The notes under the pieces were generated by a model that was not told where the DNA came from, ran no database searches, and was given only the letters and a program-made list of their open reading frames with translations. The position numbers and the translations under genes are program-made. DNA of 19,046 nt from Saccharofermentans sp. Lineage in GTDB: Bacteria > Bacillota_A > Clostridia > Saccharofermentanales > Saccharofermentanaceae. This document shows, piece after piece, positions 7,751-14,733 of this stretch; the stretch's first letter is position 1, and the number at the start of each line of letters is the position of its first letter. The DNA lies in the NCBI GenBank assembly GCA_024692105.1, contig JAILMZ010000083.1:1-19046 (forward strand). The letters run 5' to 3'.

Positions 7751-7888
7751 ATGAGCAAGATGACATATCAGCCTAAGAAGAGACACAGATCAACAGTTCA
7801 CGGTTTCCGTGCAAGAATGCAGACTGCAAGCGGACGCAAGGTTCTCGCTGCAAGAAGAGCAAAGGGCAGACACCAGATCGCAGTCTGA
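7751..7888 (+). CDS. rpmH: 50S ribosomal protein L34
   Basis: A 45-residue basic protein with the near-invariant L34 core: [19 protein letters not shown] and [14 protein letters not shown]34 is a small component of the large ribosomal subunit bound to 23S rRNA. The frame stays open upstream to an ATG at 7685, but GGAGGA at 7736-7741 is 9 bases before the ATG at 7751, which fixes that start; the next ATG (7760) would give the commoner MTYQPKK beginning but sits 18 bases from the ribosome binding site. It is the first gene of the operon, 16 bases before rnpA, the order found across bacteria. In most Bacillota dnaA lies on the other side; here a glycosyltransferase gene does. Confidence 0.97.
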   Translation: MSKMTYQPKKRHRSTVHGFRARMQTASGRKVLAARRAKGRHQIAV

Positions 7889-7891
7889 TAC

Positions 7892-7907
7892 GGAGGCAAG
7901 CAGCTTG
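7892..7907 (+). promoter_or_regulatory. Ribosome binding site and TTG start of rnpA
   Basis: GGAGG at 7892-7896 lies 8 bases before TTG at 7905-7907, and no ATG or GTG at suitable spacing competes. The codons after this TTG give the usual RnpA beginning ([16 protein letters not shown]). This decides the start against the longer open frame that begins at an ATG at 7809 inside rpmH and has no Shine-Dalgarno sequence. Confidence 0.8.
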
Positions 7908-8276
7908 AAGCCCGAAGCACTCAGATTCAATTTTGAATTCTCAAGGGTGTACCGGTGCGGCAAGTTTGCTACCGGGCGTTATGTTACGGTCCACGTAATG
8001 AGACGCTTCAAGGGTGTGAGACAGAGTTGCCGCACGGTAGATCCCTCGGTCATCAGACCGGGGTTCTGCGCAAACAAGCGGGAACTCGGGGCAGTAGGAA
8101 GGAACAGGGCAAGACGCCTGTTGCGCGAAGCGTACAGGAATTACGAGAGCAGGCTTCCCCAAGGGATAGACATTATATTTACTTACAGGGGCGGCAAAAA
8201 GATCCCTGAGTATTCGGTCTTACTCTCTGATCTTGGTTCCTGTTTGACCAGACTTCATTTGACAGGTGACAGGTAA
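7905..8276 (+). CDS. rnpA: Ribonuclease P protein component
   Basis: A 123-residue basic protein. It binds the RNase P RNA and aids 5' maturation of tRNA precursors. The family signature is [14 protein letters not shown] (65-78), containing the RNR motif (66-68); upstream are F-x-x-V-Y-R-C-G-K (12-20) for the first helix and strand, and the C-terminal part has D-I-I-F-T-Y-R, the usual 'D.v.i.r' strand. The segment before the RNR motif reads [10 protein letters not shown] rather than the commoner SKKxGxAV, a modest variation. Length is normal for the family. It starts with TTG and a good ribosome binding site, 16 bases after rpmH, so it is co-transcribed with rpmH; the weak start codon probably keeps its level below that of L34. 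Its TAA overlaps the yidD start by one base. Confidence 0.95.
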   Translation: MKPEALRFNFEFSRVYRCGKFATGRYVTVHVMRRFKGVRQSCRTVDPSVIRPGFCANKRELGAVGRNRARRLLREAYRNYESRLPQGIDIIFTYRGGKKIPEYSVLLSDLGSCLTRLHLTGDR

Positions 8277-8488
8277 TGATCTCCAAGTTCCTGATAGGTA
8301 TGGTCAGATGGTATCAGAAGTACATCTCGCCTGCCATCGGTCCCCATTGCAAGTATCAGCCCACATGTTCTCAGTATATGATCGATGCCATCACCAAGTA
8401 TGGCCCCATTAAGGGTACTTTGATGGGCATCTGGCGAATCTTAAGGTGCAATCCGTTCTCGAAGGGCGGATATGACCCCGTAAGATGA
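8276..8488 (+). CDS. yidD: Membrane protein insertion efficiency factor YidD
   Basis: A 70-residue protein with the full YidD signature: RWYQKYISP near the N-terminus, [10 protein letters not shown] (25-34), and [16 protein letters not shown] at the C-terminus. YidD is a small membrane-associated protein that helps insert membrane proteins together with YidC; its mechanism is not well understood. It begins within the rnpA stop (TAATG), indicating translational coupling, and is followed 19 bases later by yidC, the conserved order. The N-terminal amphipathic segment is the probable membrane contact. Length matches the family. Confidence 0.95.
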   Translation: MISKFLIGMVRWYQKYISPAIGPHCKYQPTCSQYMIDAITKYGPIKGTLMGIWRILRCNPFSKGGYDPVR

Positions 8489-8507
8489 TTTTCGGAGACT
8501 AGTTTTA

Positions 8508-9608
8508 ATGGAAAATGTTTTTATACAGTTGGCGATCGCGGCGTGGTCTTTTGATCCGCTTGCTCCGCTGACTAATCTTTTCGGTTGGCTCACCAGGATC
8601 CTTTACGGATTCTTCGGTAACTATGGTGTGGCCATCATCATGCTGACGATCATTATCAGGGGACTTCTCATTCCTCTGAACGTCAAGAGCCAGAAGTCGA
8701 TGCTCAAGATGCAGGCCCTTTCAGGCAAGCAGGCTGAGCTCCAGAGAAAATACGGCGACGACAAAGAAAAGTATCAGGAAGCTCTTCTGGAGATGCAGAA
8801 GGAGAACGGTGCCGGCGGTCTGTCGGGATGCCTCCTCCCTTTAATCCAGATCCTTTTCATCTGGCCTATCTTCCGTATCGTATCAGGACCTTTGATCTAT
8901 CTTTCAGAGGTATCAACGGAAGCCATCCAGTCCATGATCGATCTTGCTCTCGAGAGTGAGCTTATTGCCAACACCGTAACCGCTACTAGCCATATCGGTC
9001 TCATCCAGGTCCTTAACAATAACGCAGCCTTCATGCAGAAATGTATCGACAAGGGCTTCATTACCATGGGACAGATGATCGACCTCAACTTCCTCGGACT
9101 TGATCTCACGGTTACTCCCTGGAATGTCTTATCGCAGAACTTCACCAATCCTGCGATGTGGCTCCCGTTCATGATCCTTCCTGTATTGGTGCTCCTTCTC
9201 AACTTTGCATCGATGCAGCTTACCAAGATCTTAAAGCCCGGTTATAAGGAAGAGCAGGAAGCCAAGAAGCGCGCAAAGCTCAACCCCGCACGCAAGGATC
9301 AGACAGCTGTTGATTCTTCTACCGAGCAGACAATGAAGATGATGAACTGGATGATGCCTCTTCTTATGGTATGGACCACGTTCACACTGCCTTCCGCAAT
9401 GGGTCTTTACTGGTTCGTCGGCGGACTTATGGGCATTATCTCGCAGATGATCGTATTCGTGCTCTTCACCAAGCCTTACGAGAAGAAGAAGGCTGAGCTC
9501 GAAGCAAAGAAGGAAGCGGTATTCAAGAAAAAGGCCGCTGTCCAGACAGCAGATGCAGGTGAAGGCGATACAGCCAAGAACGGCAAGAAGAAAAAGAAGA
9601 ACAAGTAA
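8508..9608 (+). CDS. yidC: Membrane protein insertase YidC/Oxa1/SpoIIIJ
   Basis: A 366-residue insertase that places membrane proteins in the bilayer, alone or with SecYEG. The first conserved helix (about 38-58) carries the key arginine (R51 in TIIIRGLLIPL) of the hydrophilic groove, followed by a charged cytosolic hairpin (about 58-100) and the GCLLPLIQILFIWPIF segment (about 106-121); further helices lie at about 212-235 and 280-320, with PSAMGLYW near the last. The C-terminus is a lysine-rich tail, typical of Gram-positive forms that bind the ribosome. No cleavable lipoprotein signal with a lipobox cysteine is visible, unlike B. subtilis SpoIIIJ, and the large periplasmic domain of Gram-negative YidC is absent, as expected. 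GGAG at 8494-8497 precedes the start by 10 bases. Confidence 0.95.
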   Translation: MENVFIQLAIAAWSFDPLAPLTNLFGWLTRILYGFFGNYGVAIIMLTIIIRGLLIPLNVKSQKSMLKMQALSGKQAELQRKYGDDKEKYQEALLEMQKENGAGGLSGCLLPLIQILFIWPIFRIVSGPLIYLSEVSTEAIQSMIDLALESELIANTVTATSHIGLIQVLNNNAAFMQKCIDKGFITMGQMIDLNFLGLDLTVTPWNVLSQNFTNPAMWLPFMILPVLVLLLNFASMQLTKILKPGYKEEQEAKKRAKLNPARKDQTAVDSSTEQTMKMMNWMMPLLMVWTTFTLPSAMGLYWFVGGLMGIISQMIVFVLFTKPYEKKKAELEAKKEAVFKKKAAVQTADAGEGDTAKNGKKKKKNK

Positions 9609-9634
9609 TCAACCTTTTAACGGAGGATCTCAAT

Positions 9635-10357
9635 ATGGAAAAGACAGTAACAAAGACAGCAGCAACAGTAGATGAAGCAGTAGCAGCAGCTATCGCAGAA
9701 CTCGGATGCAGCAAGGAAGATGCAAAGATAGAAGTTATCAGTGAAGGCGCTGCAGGCGGTTTCCTCGGAGTAGGCAAGAAAGATGCTGAAGTAAAGGTTA
9801 CTGCAGAAGTTGCAGACGAGGCAGAGGCAGCCGCTGCACCTTCAGAAGAAGAGGATGATACATACTACGGCGACGACGAGAGTTTCGAAGGCGATGCCGT
9901 ATCCGAAGCAGAAGATGCAGCTGTCAATTTTGTTGCAGAGGTTCTTTCCGGTATCGGCATCCACGGCAACATGGATTCTTACAGAGAAGAAGATACGATC
10001 TACATCTCCGTTTCAGGTTCTGACTGCGGTGCGGCAATCGGCCGTCACGGCGAGACCCTCGAAGCAATCTCATACATGACAAACCTCATCGCTAACAAGC
10101 ACAGCGAGCAGAGAGTTCACGTTCATCTTGATGTCGGCGGTTACAGAAAGCACAGAGAGCAGGTTATCAAGAGCCTCGCTGACAAGGCTGTATTCAAGGT
10201 AAAGAAGTCCGGCAAGAGATATGTAATGGAAGCAATGAGCCCTTCTGAAAGAAGGATCGTTCACTCCTATCTCCAGGACATCAAGGGAGTTACGACTCAC
10301 AGTGAAGGTGAAGAGCCTTCAAGAAGCGTTGTCGTCGAGCCCTCAACCGAAGCGTAA
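9635..10357 (+). CDS. jag: RNA-binding protein Jag/KhpB (Jag_N-KH-R3H)
   Basis: A 240-residue three-domain protein. Residues 1-57 are the Jag_N domain (TVDEAVAAAIAELG, then EGAAGGFLGVGKKDAEV); residues about 60-95 are a low-complexity acidic linker; the KH domain (about 96-170) has its GxxG loop as GRHG (136-139); the R3H domain follows with RxxxH at R206-H210. KhpB/Jag binds RNA, usually as a partner of KhpA, and affects cell division and wall synthesis in Gram-positives. It sits directly after yidC with GGAGG at 9622-9626, the conserved arrangement (spoIIIJ-jag). A charged C-terminal tail ends the protein. Domain order and length are normal. Confidence 0.95.
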   Translation: MEKTVTKTAATVDEAVAAAIAELGCSKEDAKIEVISEGAAGGFLGVGKKDAEVKVTAEVADEAEAAAAPSEEEDDTYYGDDESFEGDAVSEAEDAAVNFVAEVLSGIGIHGNMDSYREEDTIYISVSGSDCGAAIGRHGETLEAISYMTNLIANKHSEQRVHVHLDVGGYRKHREQVIKSLADKAVFKVKKSGKRYVMEAMSPSERRIVHSYLQDIKGVTTHSEGEEPSRSVVVEPSTEA

Positions 10358-10383
10358 TCCCGGAAGGTTAGAGTCATCTGCCG

Positions 10384-11817
10384 ATGTACGCTTATGACGA
10401 CGAACCTATTTGCGCTTGCTCTACCCCTGCCGGTATCTCAGGAATCGCAGTAATCAGAGTATCCGGAGACGGATGCGGTGTTCTTGCGGACAAATGTGCC
10501 CGCATAATCAGATCAAGTTCTGATTGCAGGCTCCTGTCCGAACTCCCGGGTTATTCATGCGCATACGGCGCAGTAGTCGATCCTTCCACAGGCGATACGG
10601 TAGACGAAGTAGTATTTACCCATTTTACGAATCCGCACTCTTATACGGGTGAAGAGATGATAGAGATCTCCTGCCACGGTTCAGCTGCCGTCAAACAGGA
10701 GATCATGCGCTGCCTGGGCATCTGCGGCATAAGGCTTGCATATCCGGGCGAATTTTCCAGAAGAGCGTTTATAAACGGAAAGATGAGCCTGGCTTCCGCC
10801 GAGGCCGTCATGGATGTCATCAATTCCGAATCAGAGCGTCAGCTCAAGGCGGCAGACAGCCTCATGACAGGCAAGCTCGCCAAGACCATCAAGAGCATCG
10901 AAGACGAACTCTACGGTGCGATGGCGCTGATCGAGATGCTCGTGGAATTCGATCACGACGAAGACGATACCGAGAGCGAATTGGAAGACATCGCCAAGGT
11001 TAATAAGACTATGAAAGAACAGCGCGAGGTCCTCTACAACCTCTGCGAAGGATATACAAAGGGCAGGATCTTGTCAGAGAGGATGAGGGTAGCCCTGATA
11101 GGTCTTCCGAACAGCGGAAAGAGCACGCTGCTTAATACATTGACCGGCTTTGACCGTGCGATCGTAACAGAGGTTGCCGGCACGACCAGGGATACCATAG
11201 AGACTGCGGTAGATGTGGACGGTATCCCCGTAACGCTCATCGATACTGCAGGCCTTAGAAAGACAGAGGACTTTATCGAGTCCATCGGAATCGGAAGGGC
11301 AATGGATGCCGGAAGAGGAGCAGACCTCGTGTTCTATATGATCGCTCCCGACATCTCCGTTGAAGATGCAGTCGTGGGCGTGTCCGAACTCGCGGAAGAC
11401 ATAGGCGGCGAGTATATCACCGGAGTGTTCTCCAAGAGCGACGAAGGCGAGAATCCCCGTGAAGAAGAGATCAAAGACGCCCTGGAAAACATTGGCATCA
11501 CCAGGTTCATCTCCGTATCTGCGGAAGAGGAACTCAATATAGACAAGCTTGAAGACGTCATCAGGGAATACTATGAGTCTCTCGGAGGAAGACAGGAAGA
11601 AGGTCTTCTCATTACCAACAGCAGACATTACGACAGACTCAAGGCGGCTCTCAAGAATTTGGACACTGCAATAGAGGCGATGGCTGATTCGGCAGGCATA
11701 GAAGTATGCTCAGTCGTATTGAGATCATGCCTTGATGAGATAGGTGAGGTTACGGGAAAGACGGTATCGGCTACTCTTGCCGACACGATATTCTCCAGAT
11801 TCTGCATAGGCAAATAA
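10384..11817 (+). CDS. mnmE: tRNA uridine-5-carboxymethylaminomethyl(34) synthesis GTPase MnmE
   Basis: A 477-residue GTPase that, with MnmG, modifies the wobble uridine of certain tRNAs using a tetrahydrofolate-derived carbon. The N-terminal tetrahydrofolate-binding domain begins ICACSTPAGISGIAVIRVSG; a helical domain holds a Ras-like G domain with G1 GLPNSGKS (240-247), G2 GTTRD (266-270), G3 DTAG (287-290) and G4 SKSD (350-353). The protein ends with the conserved C-I-G-K (474-477), whose cysteine is needed for activity in E. coli. G4 departs from the usual NKxD by Asn to Ser. The start lacks a well-placed ribosome binding site: GGAAGG (10362-10367) is 16 bases from the ATG, though 10 bases from an in-frame CTG at 10378, so a two-residue longer form is conceivable. 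Confidence 0.95.
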   Translation: MYAYDDEPICACSTPAGISGIAVIRVSGDGCGVLADKCARIIRSSSDCRLLSELPGYSCAYGAVVDPSTGDTVDEVVFTHFTNPHSYTGEEMIEISCHGSAAVKQEIMRCLGICGIRLAYPGEFSRRAFINGKMSLASAEAVMDVINSESERQLKAADSLMTGKLAKTIKSIEDELYGAMALIEMLVEFDHDEDDTESELEDIAKVNKTMKEQREVLYNLCEGYTKGRILSERMRVALIGLPNSGKSTLLNTLTGFDRAIVTEVAGTTRDTIETAVDVDGIPVTLIDTAGLRKTEDFIESIGIGRAMDAGRGADLVFYMIAPDISVEDAVVGVSELAEDIGGEYITGVFSKSDEGENPREEEIKDALENIGITRFISVSAEEELNIDKLEDVIREYYESLGGRQEEGLLITNSRHYDRLKAALKNLDTAIEAMADSAGIEVCSVVLRSCLDEIGEVTGKTVSATLADTIFSRFCIGK

Positions 11818-11818
11818 C

Positions 11819-13756
11819 ATGACCGTAGAAGAAGCGCTCACTAGAGAACTGAGCTACAACGCAGGAGATTACGATGTCGCGGTCGTAGGTGCGGGGCACG
11901 CAGGCTGCGAAGCTGCATATGCTTGCTCAAAGCTCGGCCTTAAGACGGTCCTGTTCACACTGGCATTGGACAGCCTTGCAAACCTTCCCTGCAATCCGAG
12001 CATCGGCGGCACATCAAAAGGACAGCTCGTAAGAGAGGTCGATGCCCTGGGCGGAATAATGGGAAAGATCGCAGATAAGTGCGCAGTGCAGATGAGGATG
12101 CTCAACCGCACAAAGGGTCCTGCCGTATTCTCTCCGAGAGCGCAGATGGACCGCAGCATGTATTCCGTATGCATGAAGCATGAACTCGAGAATACAGATA
12201 ACCTCACGATAAAACAGGGACATGTGGTAAGCCTTCTTACAGACAAAGACGGACATGCCTCAGGCGTGCTGACCGCAAGCAACGCGGTATACAGCGCCAA
12301 AGCGGTGGTCATATGTTCCGGCACATACATGGAATCAAGAACGATAAGGGGAGAGGTCATAACCGAGAGCGGTCCTGACGGACTTCCCAGATCGGAAGGT
12401 CTGTCTGCAAGTCTTGCAGAGCTCGGCATACCCATGTTGAGATTCAAGACAGGAACACCCGTAAGAGTTAATTCGAAAAGCTTGGACTTTACGCAGATGA
12501 CCAGGCAGGACGGCGAAGATGACGTGCCTCCGTTCTCATACGACAACGAGATGAACGGCATCTGCCCCAGACCTTCTTCCGAGCAGATTCCCTGTTACTC
12601 TGTGTGGACCACCGAAGAGACAAAGGAGATAATAAGCTCCAACATGTCCAGATCGCCCCTGTACAGCGGCGTGATAAAGGGAATAGGCCCCAGATACTGC
12701 CCTTCGATAGAAGACAAGTTCATGAGGTTCAAGGACAAGTCCAGACACCAGATCTTCGTGGAGCCAATGGGCTCGCATACCAACGAGATGTATCTGCAGG
12801 GATTCTCGACGAGCCTTCCCGAAGAGGTACAGGAGAAGATGGTGCATTCGCTTCCCGGTCTCGAGAATGCGGTGATACAAAGAAGCGCTTATGCGATAGA
12901 GTACGATCTCGTAGATCCGCTCTCCTGCAAAGCGACCTTGGAATCCAAGATAGTCCCGGGTCTGTTTACCGCAGGCCAGATCAACGGTTCATCGGGCTAC
13001 GAGGAAGCTGCGGGCCAGGGCATAATCGCCGGCATCAATGCAGCGCTTAAGGTCCTCGGAAAAGATCCCGTCATCATCGACAGGTCGCAGGGATATATTG
13101 GCGTGCTCATAGACGATCTCGTCACAAAGGGTACGAACGAACCGTACCGTATGATGACGTCGCGTGCCGAATACAGGCTGTTCCTCAGGCAGGACAATGC
13201 CGATGCAAGGCTCACGCCCATAGGGCATGACATAGGCCTCATAGACGACGGGAGATATGCACGCTTCCTCGCGAAACAGGAAGCGATAAAACAGGAGACG
13301 GAACGTCTGGCAAGTGTTTTCGTTGCCCCCACGGAAGAACTCGGGGCAATGCTCGAGAGCCGCGGGCAGAGCACTCCCAAGTCGGGTGTATCCCTGGCAG
13401 AGCTCATCAAACGTCCGGGCGTTACTTATGCCGACCTGGCACCTTTCGACAAGGACAGGAAAGAACTGCCCCTTTATGTCACGTTCTCGTGCGAGACGGA
13501 CATAAAGTACGAAGGGTACCTTGCCCTCGAGAAAGAGAAGATCGAGAAGTTCAAGGGTTTGGAGAAGATAGCGCTTCCGGATGATGTGGATTATTCCGAG
13601 ATCAAGGGTTTAAGGCTCGAGGCTGCGCAGAAGCTGAACGACATGAAGCCGGAGAACGTCGGAAGAGCGTCAAGGATATCGGGTGTATCGCCCGCTGACT
13701 GCGAAGTGCTGATAGTATGGCTCGAACAGAGAAGAAGGAGATCGGGAGATGATTGA
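11819..13756 (+). CDS. mnmG: tRNA uridine-5-carboxymethylaminomethyl(34) synthesis enzyme MnmG
   Basis: A 645-residue FAD-dependent partner of MnmE. The dinucleotide-binding motif GAGHAGCEAA is at 24-33, followed by the strongly conserved NLPCNPSIGGTSKGQLVREVDALGG region and LNRTKGPAV; later come FKTGTPVR, the Y-C-P-S-I-E-D-K motif, VFVEPMG-like FVEPMGSHTNEMY, and GLFTAGQINGSSGYEEAAGQG for FAD binding. The C-terminal helical domain ends near SRISGVSPAD, used to contact MnmE. About 20 residues precede the first beta strand, somewhat longer than the usual family start, and no alternative start lies between, so the extension is probably real. It begins one base after mnmE and overlaps rsmG by 8 bases. 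It is known as gidA in older literature. Confidence 0.96.
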   Translation: MTVEEALTRELSYNAGDYDVAVVGAGHAGCEAAYACSKLGLKTVLFTLALDSLANLPCNPSIGGTSKGQLVREVDALGGIMGKIADKCAVQMRMLNRTKGPAVFSPRAQMDRSMYSVCMKHELENTDNLTIKQGHVVSLLTDKDGHASGVLTASNAVYSAKAVVICSGTYMESRTIRGEVITESGPDGLPRSEGLSASLAELGIPMLRFKTGTPVRVNSKSLDFTQMTRQDGEDDVPPFSYDNEMNGICPRPSSEQIPCYSVWTTEETKEIISSNMSRSPLYSGVIKGIGPRYCPSIEDKFMRFKDKSRHQIFVEPMGSHTNEMYLQGFSTSLPEEVQEKMVHSLPGLENAVIQRSAYAIEYDLVDPLSCKATLESKIVPGLFTAGQINGSSGYEEAAGQGIIAGINAALKVLGKDPVIIDRSQGYIGVLIDDLVTKGTNEPYRMMTSRAEYRLFLRQDNADARLTPIGHDIGLIDDGRYARFLAKQEAIKQETERLASVFVAPTEELGAMLESRGQSTPKSGVSLAELIKRPGVTYADLAPFDKDRKELPLYVTFSCETDIKYEGYLALEKEKIEKFKGLEKIALPDDVDYSEIKGLRLEAAQKLNDMKPENVGRASRISGVSPADCEVLIVWLEQRRRRSGDD

Positions 13757-14615
13757 GAAACCGTTAAAGGGAAGGCGCATTACAAAGGCCGATATAGAAA
13801 GACTCAAGAAGACACTTCCCAAGAAGGTCGAGATAAAAGCTGACGGCAAGACCGAGGTCACGCCGCAGGATGCCCCCGAGACAAACGAGGTGGCACCTGT
13901 ATTAGAATCTACCGCGCCCGAGATAAGCGTTCCCCTCTCGGCTGAAGAGATACGCTCATTCCAGATCTACGCTTCAATGCTCAGAGAGAAGAACAAGGTC
14001 ATGAACCTTACCGCAGTAGACGATGACCAGGGAATAGCGATGAAGCATTTCATTGACTCCCTGACGCTTTGCTCGTACATCAGAGAGGAAGAAGAGAAGG
14101 CGGGCGGCAAGACGATAAGACTTGCTGATGTCGGAACGGGTGCGGGATTCCCCGGACTGCCGCTCAAGATATCGATGCCCGAACTCGATGTTACCCTTAT
14201 GGACTCGCTTGCCAAGAGGCTTAATTTCCTCGGAGAAGTCGTCGAGCGTCTCGGACTGGAGAAAGTATCGCTCGTCCACACGAGAGCGGAAGACGGCGGA
14301 AGAGACAAGAAATACCGTGAGAAATACGATGTGGTCACTGCCCGTGCGGTAGCAAGACTGCCTGTGCTTGCAGAATACTGCCTGCCGTTTGTTAAGGTGG
14401 GGGGAGTGTTCCTCGCCATGAAGGGACATGCGGAAGAGGAAGTGCAGGATGCCGGCAAGGCGATAGCCACCCTCGGAGGCACGATAGAGAAGACGGACAC
14501 ATTCACATTGCCCGGTACGGACATGGAAAGGACCGTGGTGGTCATACGCAAGATCCGTCCCACACCGCCCAAGTACCCCAGAAAAGCGGGTACACCGGCA
14601 AAAGAACCCCTTTAA
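13749..14615 (+). CDS. rsmG: 16S rRNA (guanine(527)-N7)-methyltransferase RsmG, N-terminally extended
   Basis: A 288-residue SAM-dependent methyltransferase that modifies G527 in the 530 loop of 16S rRNA. The conserved part starts near residue 60: FQIYASMLREKNKVMNLTAV, MKHFIDSL, the SAM-binding DVGTGAGFPGLPL (127-139), then D-S-L-A-K-R-L-N-F-L and VVTARAVARL. The usual family length is about 210-240 residues; here the first roughly 60 residues are a charged, Pro/Glu/Lys-rich extension with no family match that I recognise. The start is set by AAGGAG just before, 8 bases inside the mnmG 3' end. The C-terminus has a Pro/Lys-rich tail. Loss of RsmG gives low-level streptomycin resistance in several bacteria. 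Also called gidB. Confidence 0.94.
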   Translation: MIEKPLKGRRITKADIERLKKTLPKKVEIKADGKTEVTPQDAPETNEVAPVLESTAPEISVPLSAEEIRSFQIYASMLREKNKVMNLTAVDDDQGIAMKHFIDSLTLCSYIREEEEKAGGKTIRLADVGTGAGFPGLPLKISMPELDVTLMDSLAKRLNFLGEVVERLGLEKVSLVHTRAEDGGRDKKYREKYDVVTARAVARLPVLAEYCLPFVKVGGVFLAMKGHAEEEVQDAGKAIATLGGTIEKTDTFTLPGTDMERTVVVIRKIRPTPPKYPRKAGTPAKEPL

Positions 14616-14641
14616 GACAAAATTGCCTTATATATTATAAT
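14612..14641 (+). promoter_or_regulatory. Possible upstream gyrA promoter (P1)
   Basis: TTAAGA (14612-14617, four of six consensus positions) with an 18-base spacer to a perfect TATAAT (14636-14641), starting inside the rsmG stop. The surrounding bases are AT-rich, so the match could be chance. If used, transcription would begin within the palindrome at 14645-14658. Confidence 0.35.
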
Positions 14642-14644
14642 ATT

Positions 14645-14664
14645 CGTACGCGCGTACGCGTATA
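14645..14664. repeat. Palindromic, perfectly alternating pyrimidine-purine tract upstream of gyrA
   Basis: Twenty bases strictly alternate pyrimidine and purine and are rich in CG steps. They include the perfect 14-base palindrome CGTACGCGCGTACG (14645-14658) and a second palindrome TACGCGTA (14655-14662). The tract is embedded in AT-rich DNA and ends four bases before the TG of the extended -10 at 14669-14677, covering the place where a -35 box would lie. Sequences of this kind can adopt left-handed DNA under negative supercoiling; it could equally be a protein-binding operator. Confidence 0.7.
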
Positions 14665-14668
14665 AGTA

Positions 14669-14677
14669 TGATATAAT
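14669..14677 (+). promoter_or_regulatory. Extended -10 promoter of gyrA (P2)
   Basis: TGATATAAT: a perfect TATAAT (14672-14677) preceded by the TGn extension. No -35 hexamer lies at the normal distance, because that position is occupied by the alternating CG-rich tract; an extended -10 can work without one. Transcription would start near 14684, about 50 bases before the gyrA ATG. Confidence 0.65.
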
Positions 14678-14733
14678 ACTAAAGTTTATGTTATATATTG
14701 TTCTGCCGTTGGAGCGGAACGCGGAGGTTAGAT

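Noticed and set aside
14698..14733. TTG start giving a 12-residue longer GyrA
   Set aside because: No Shine-Dalgarno sequence precedes it, while GGAGG is placed 6 bases before the ATG at 14734.
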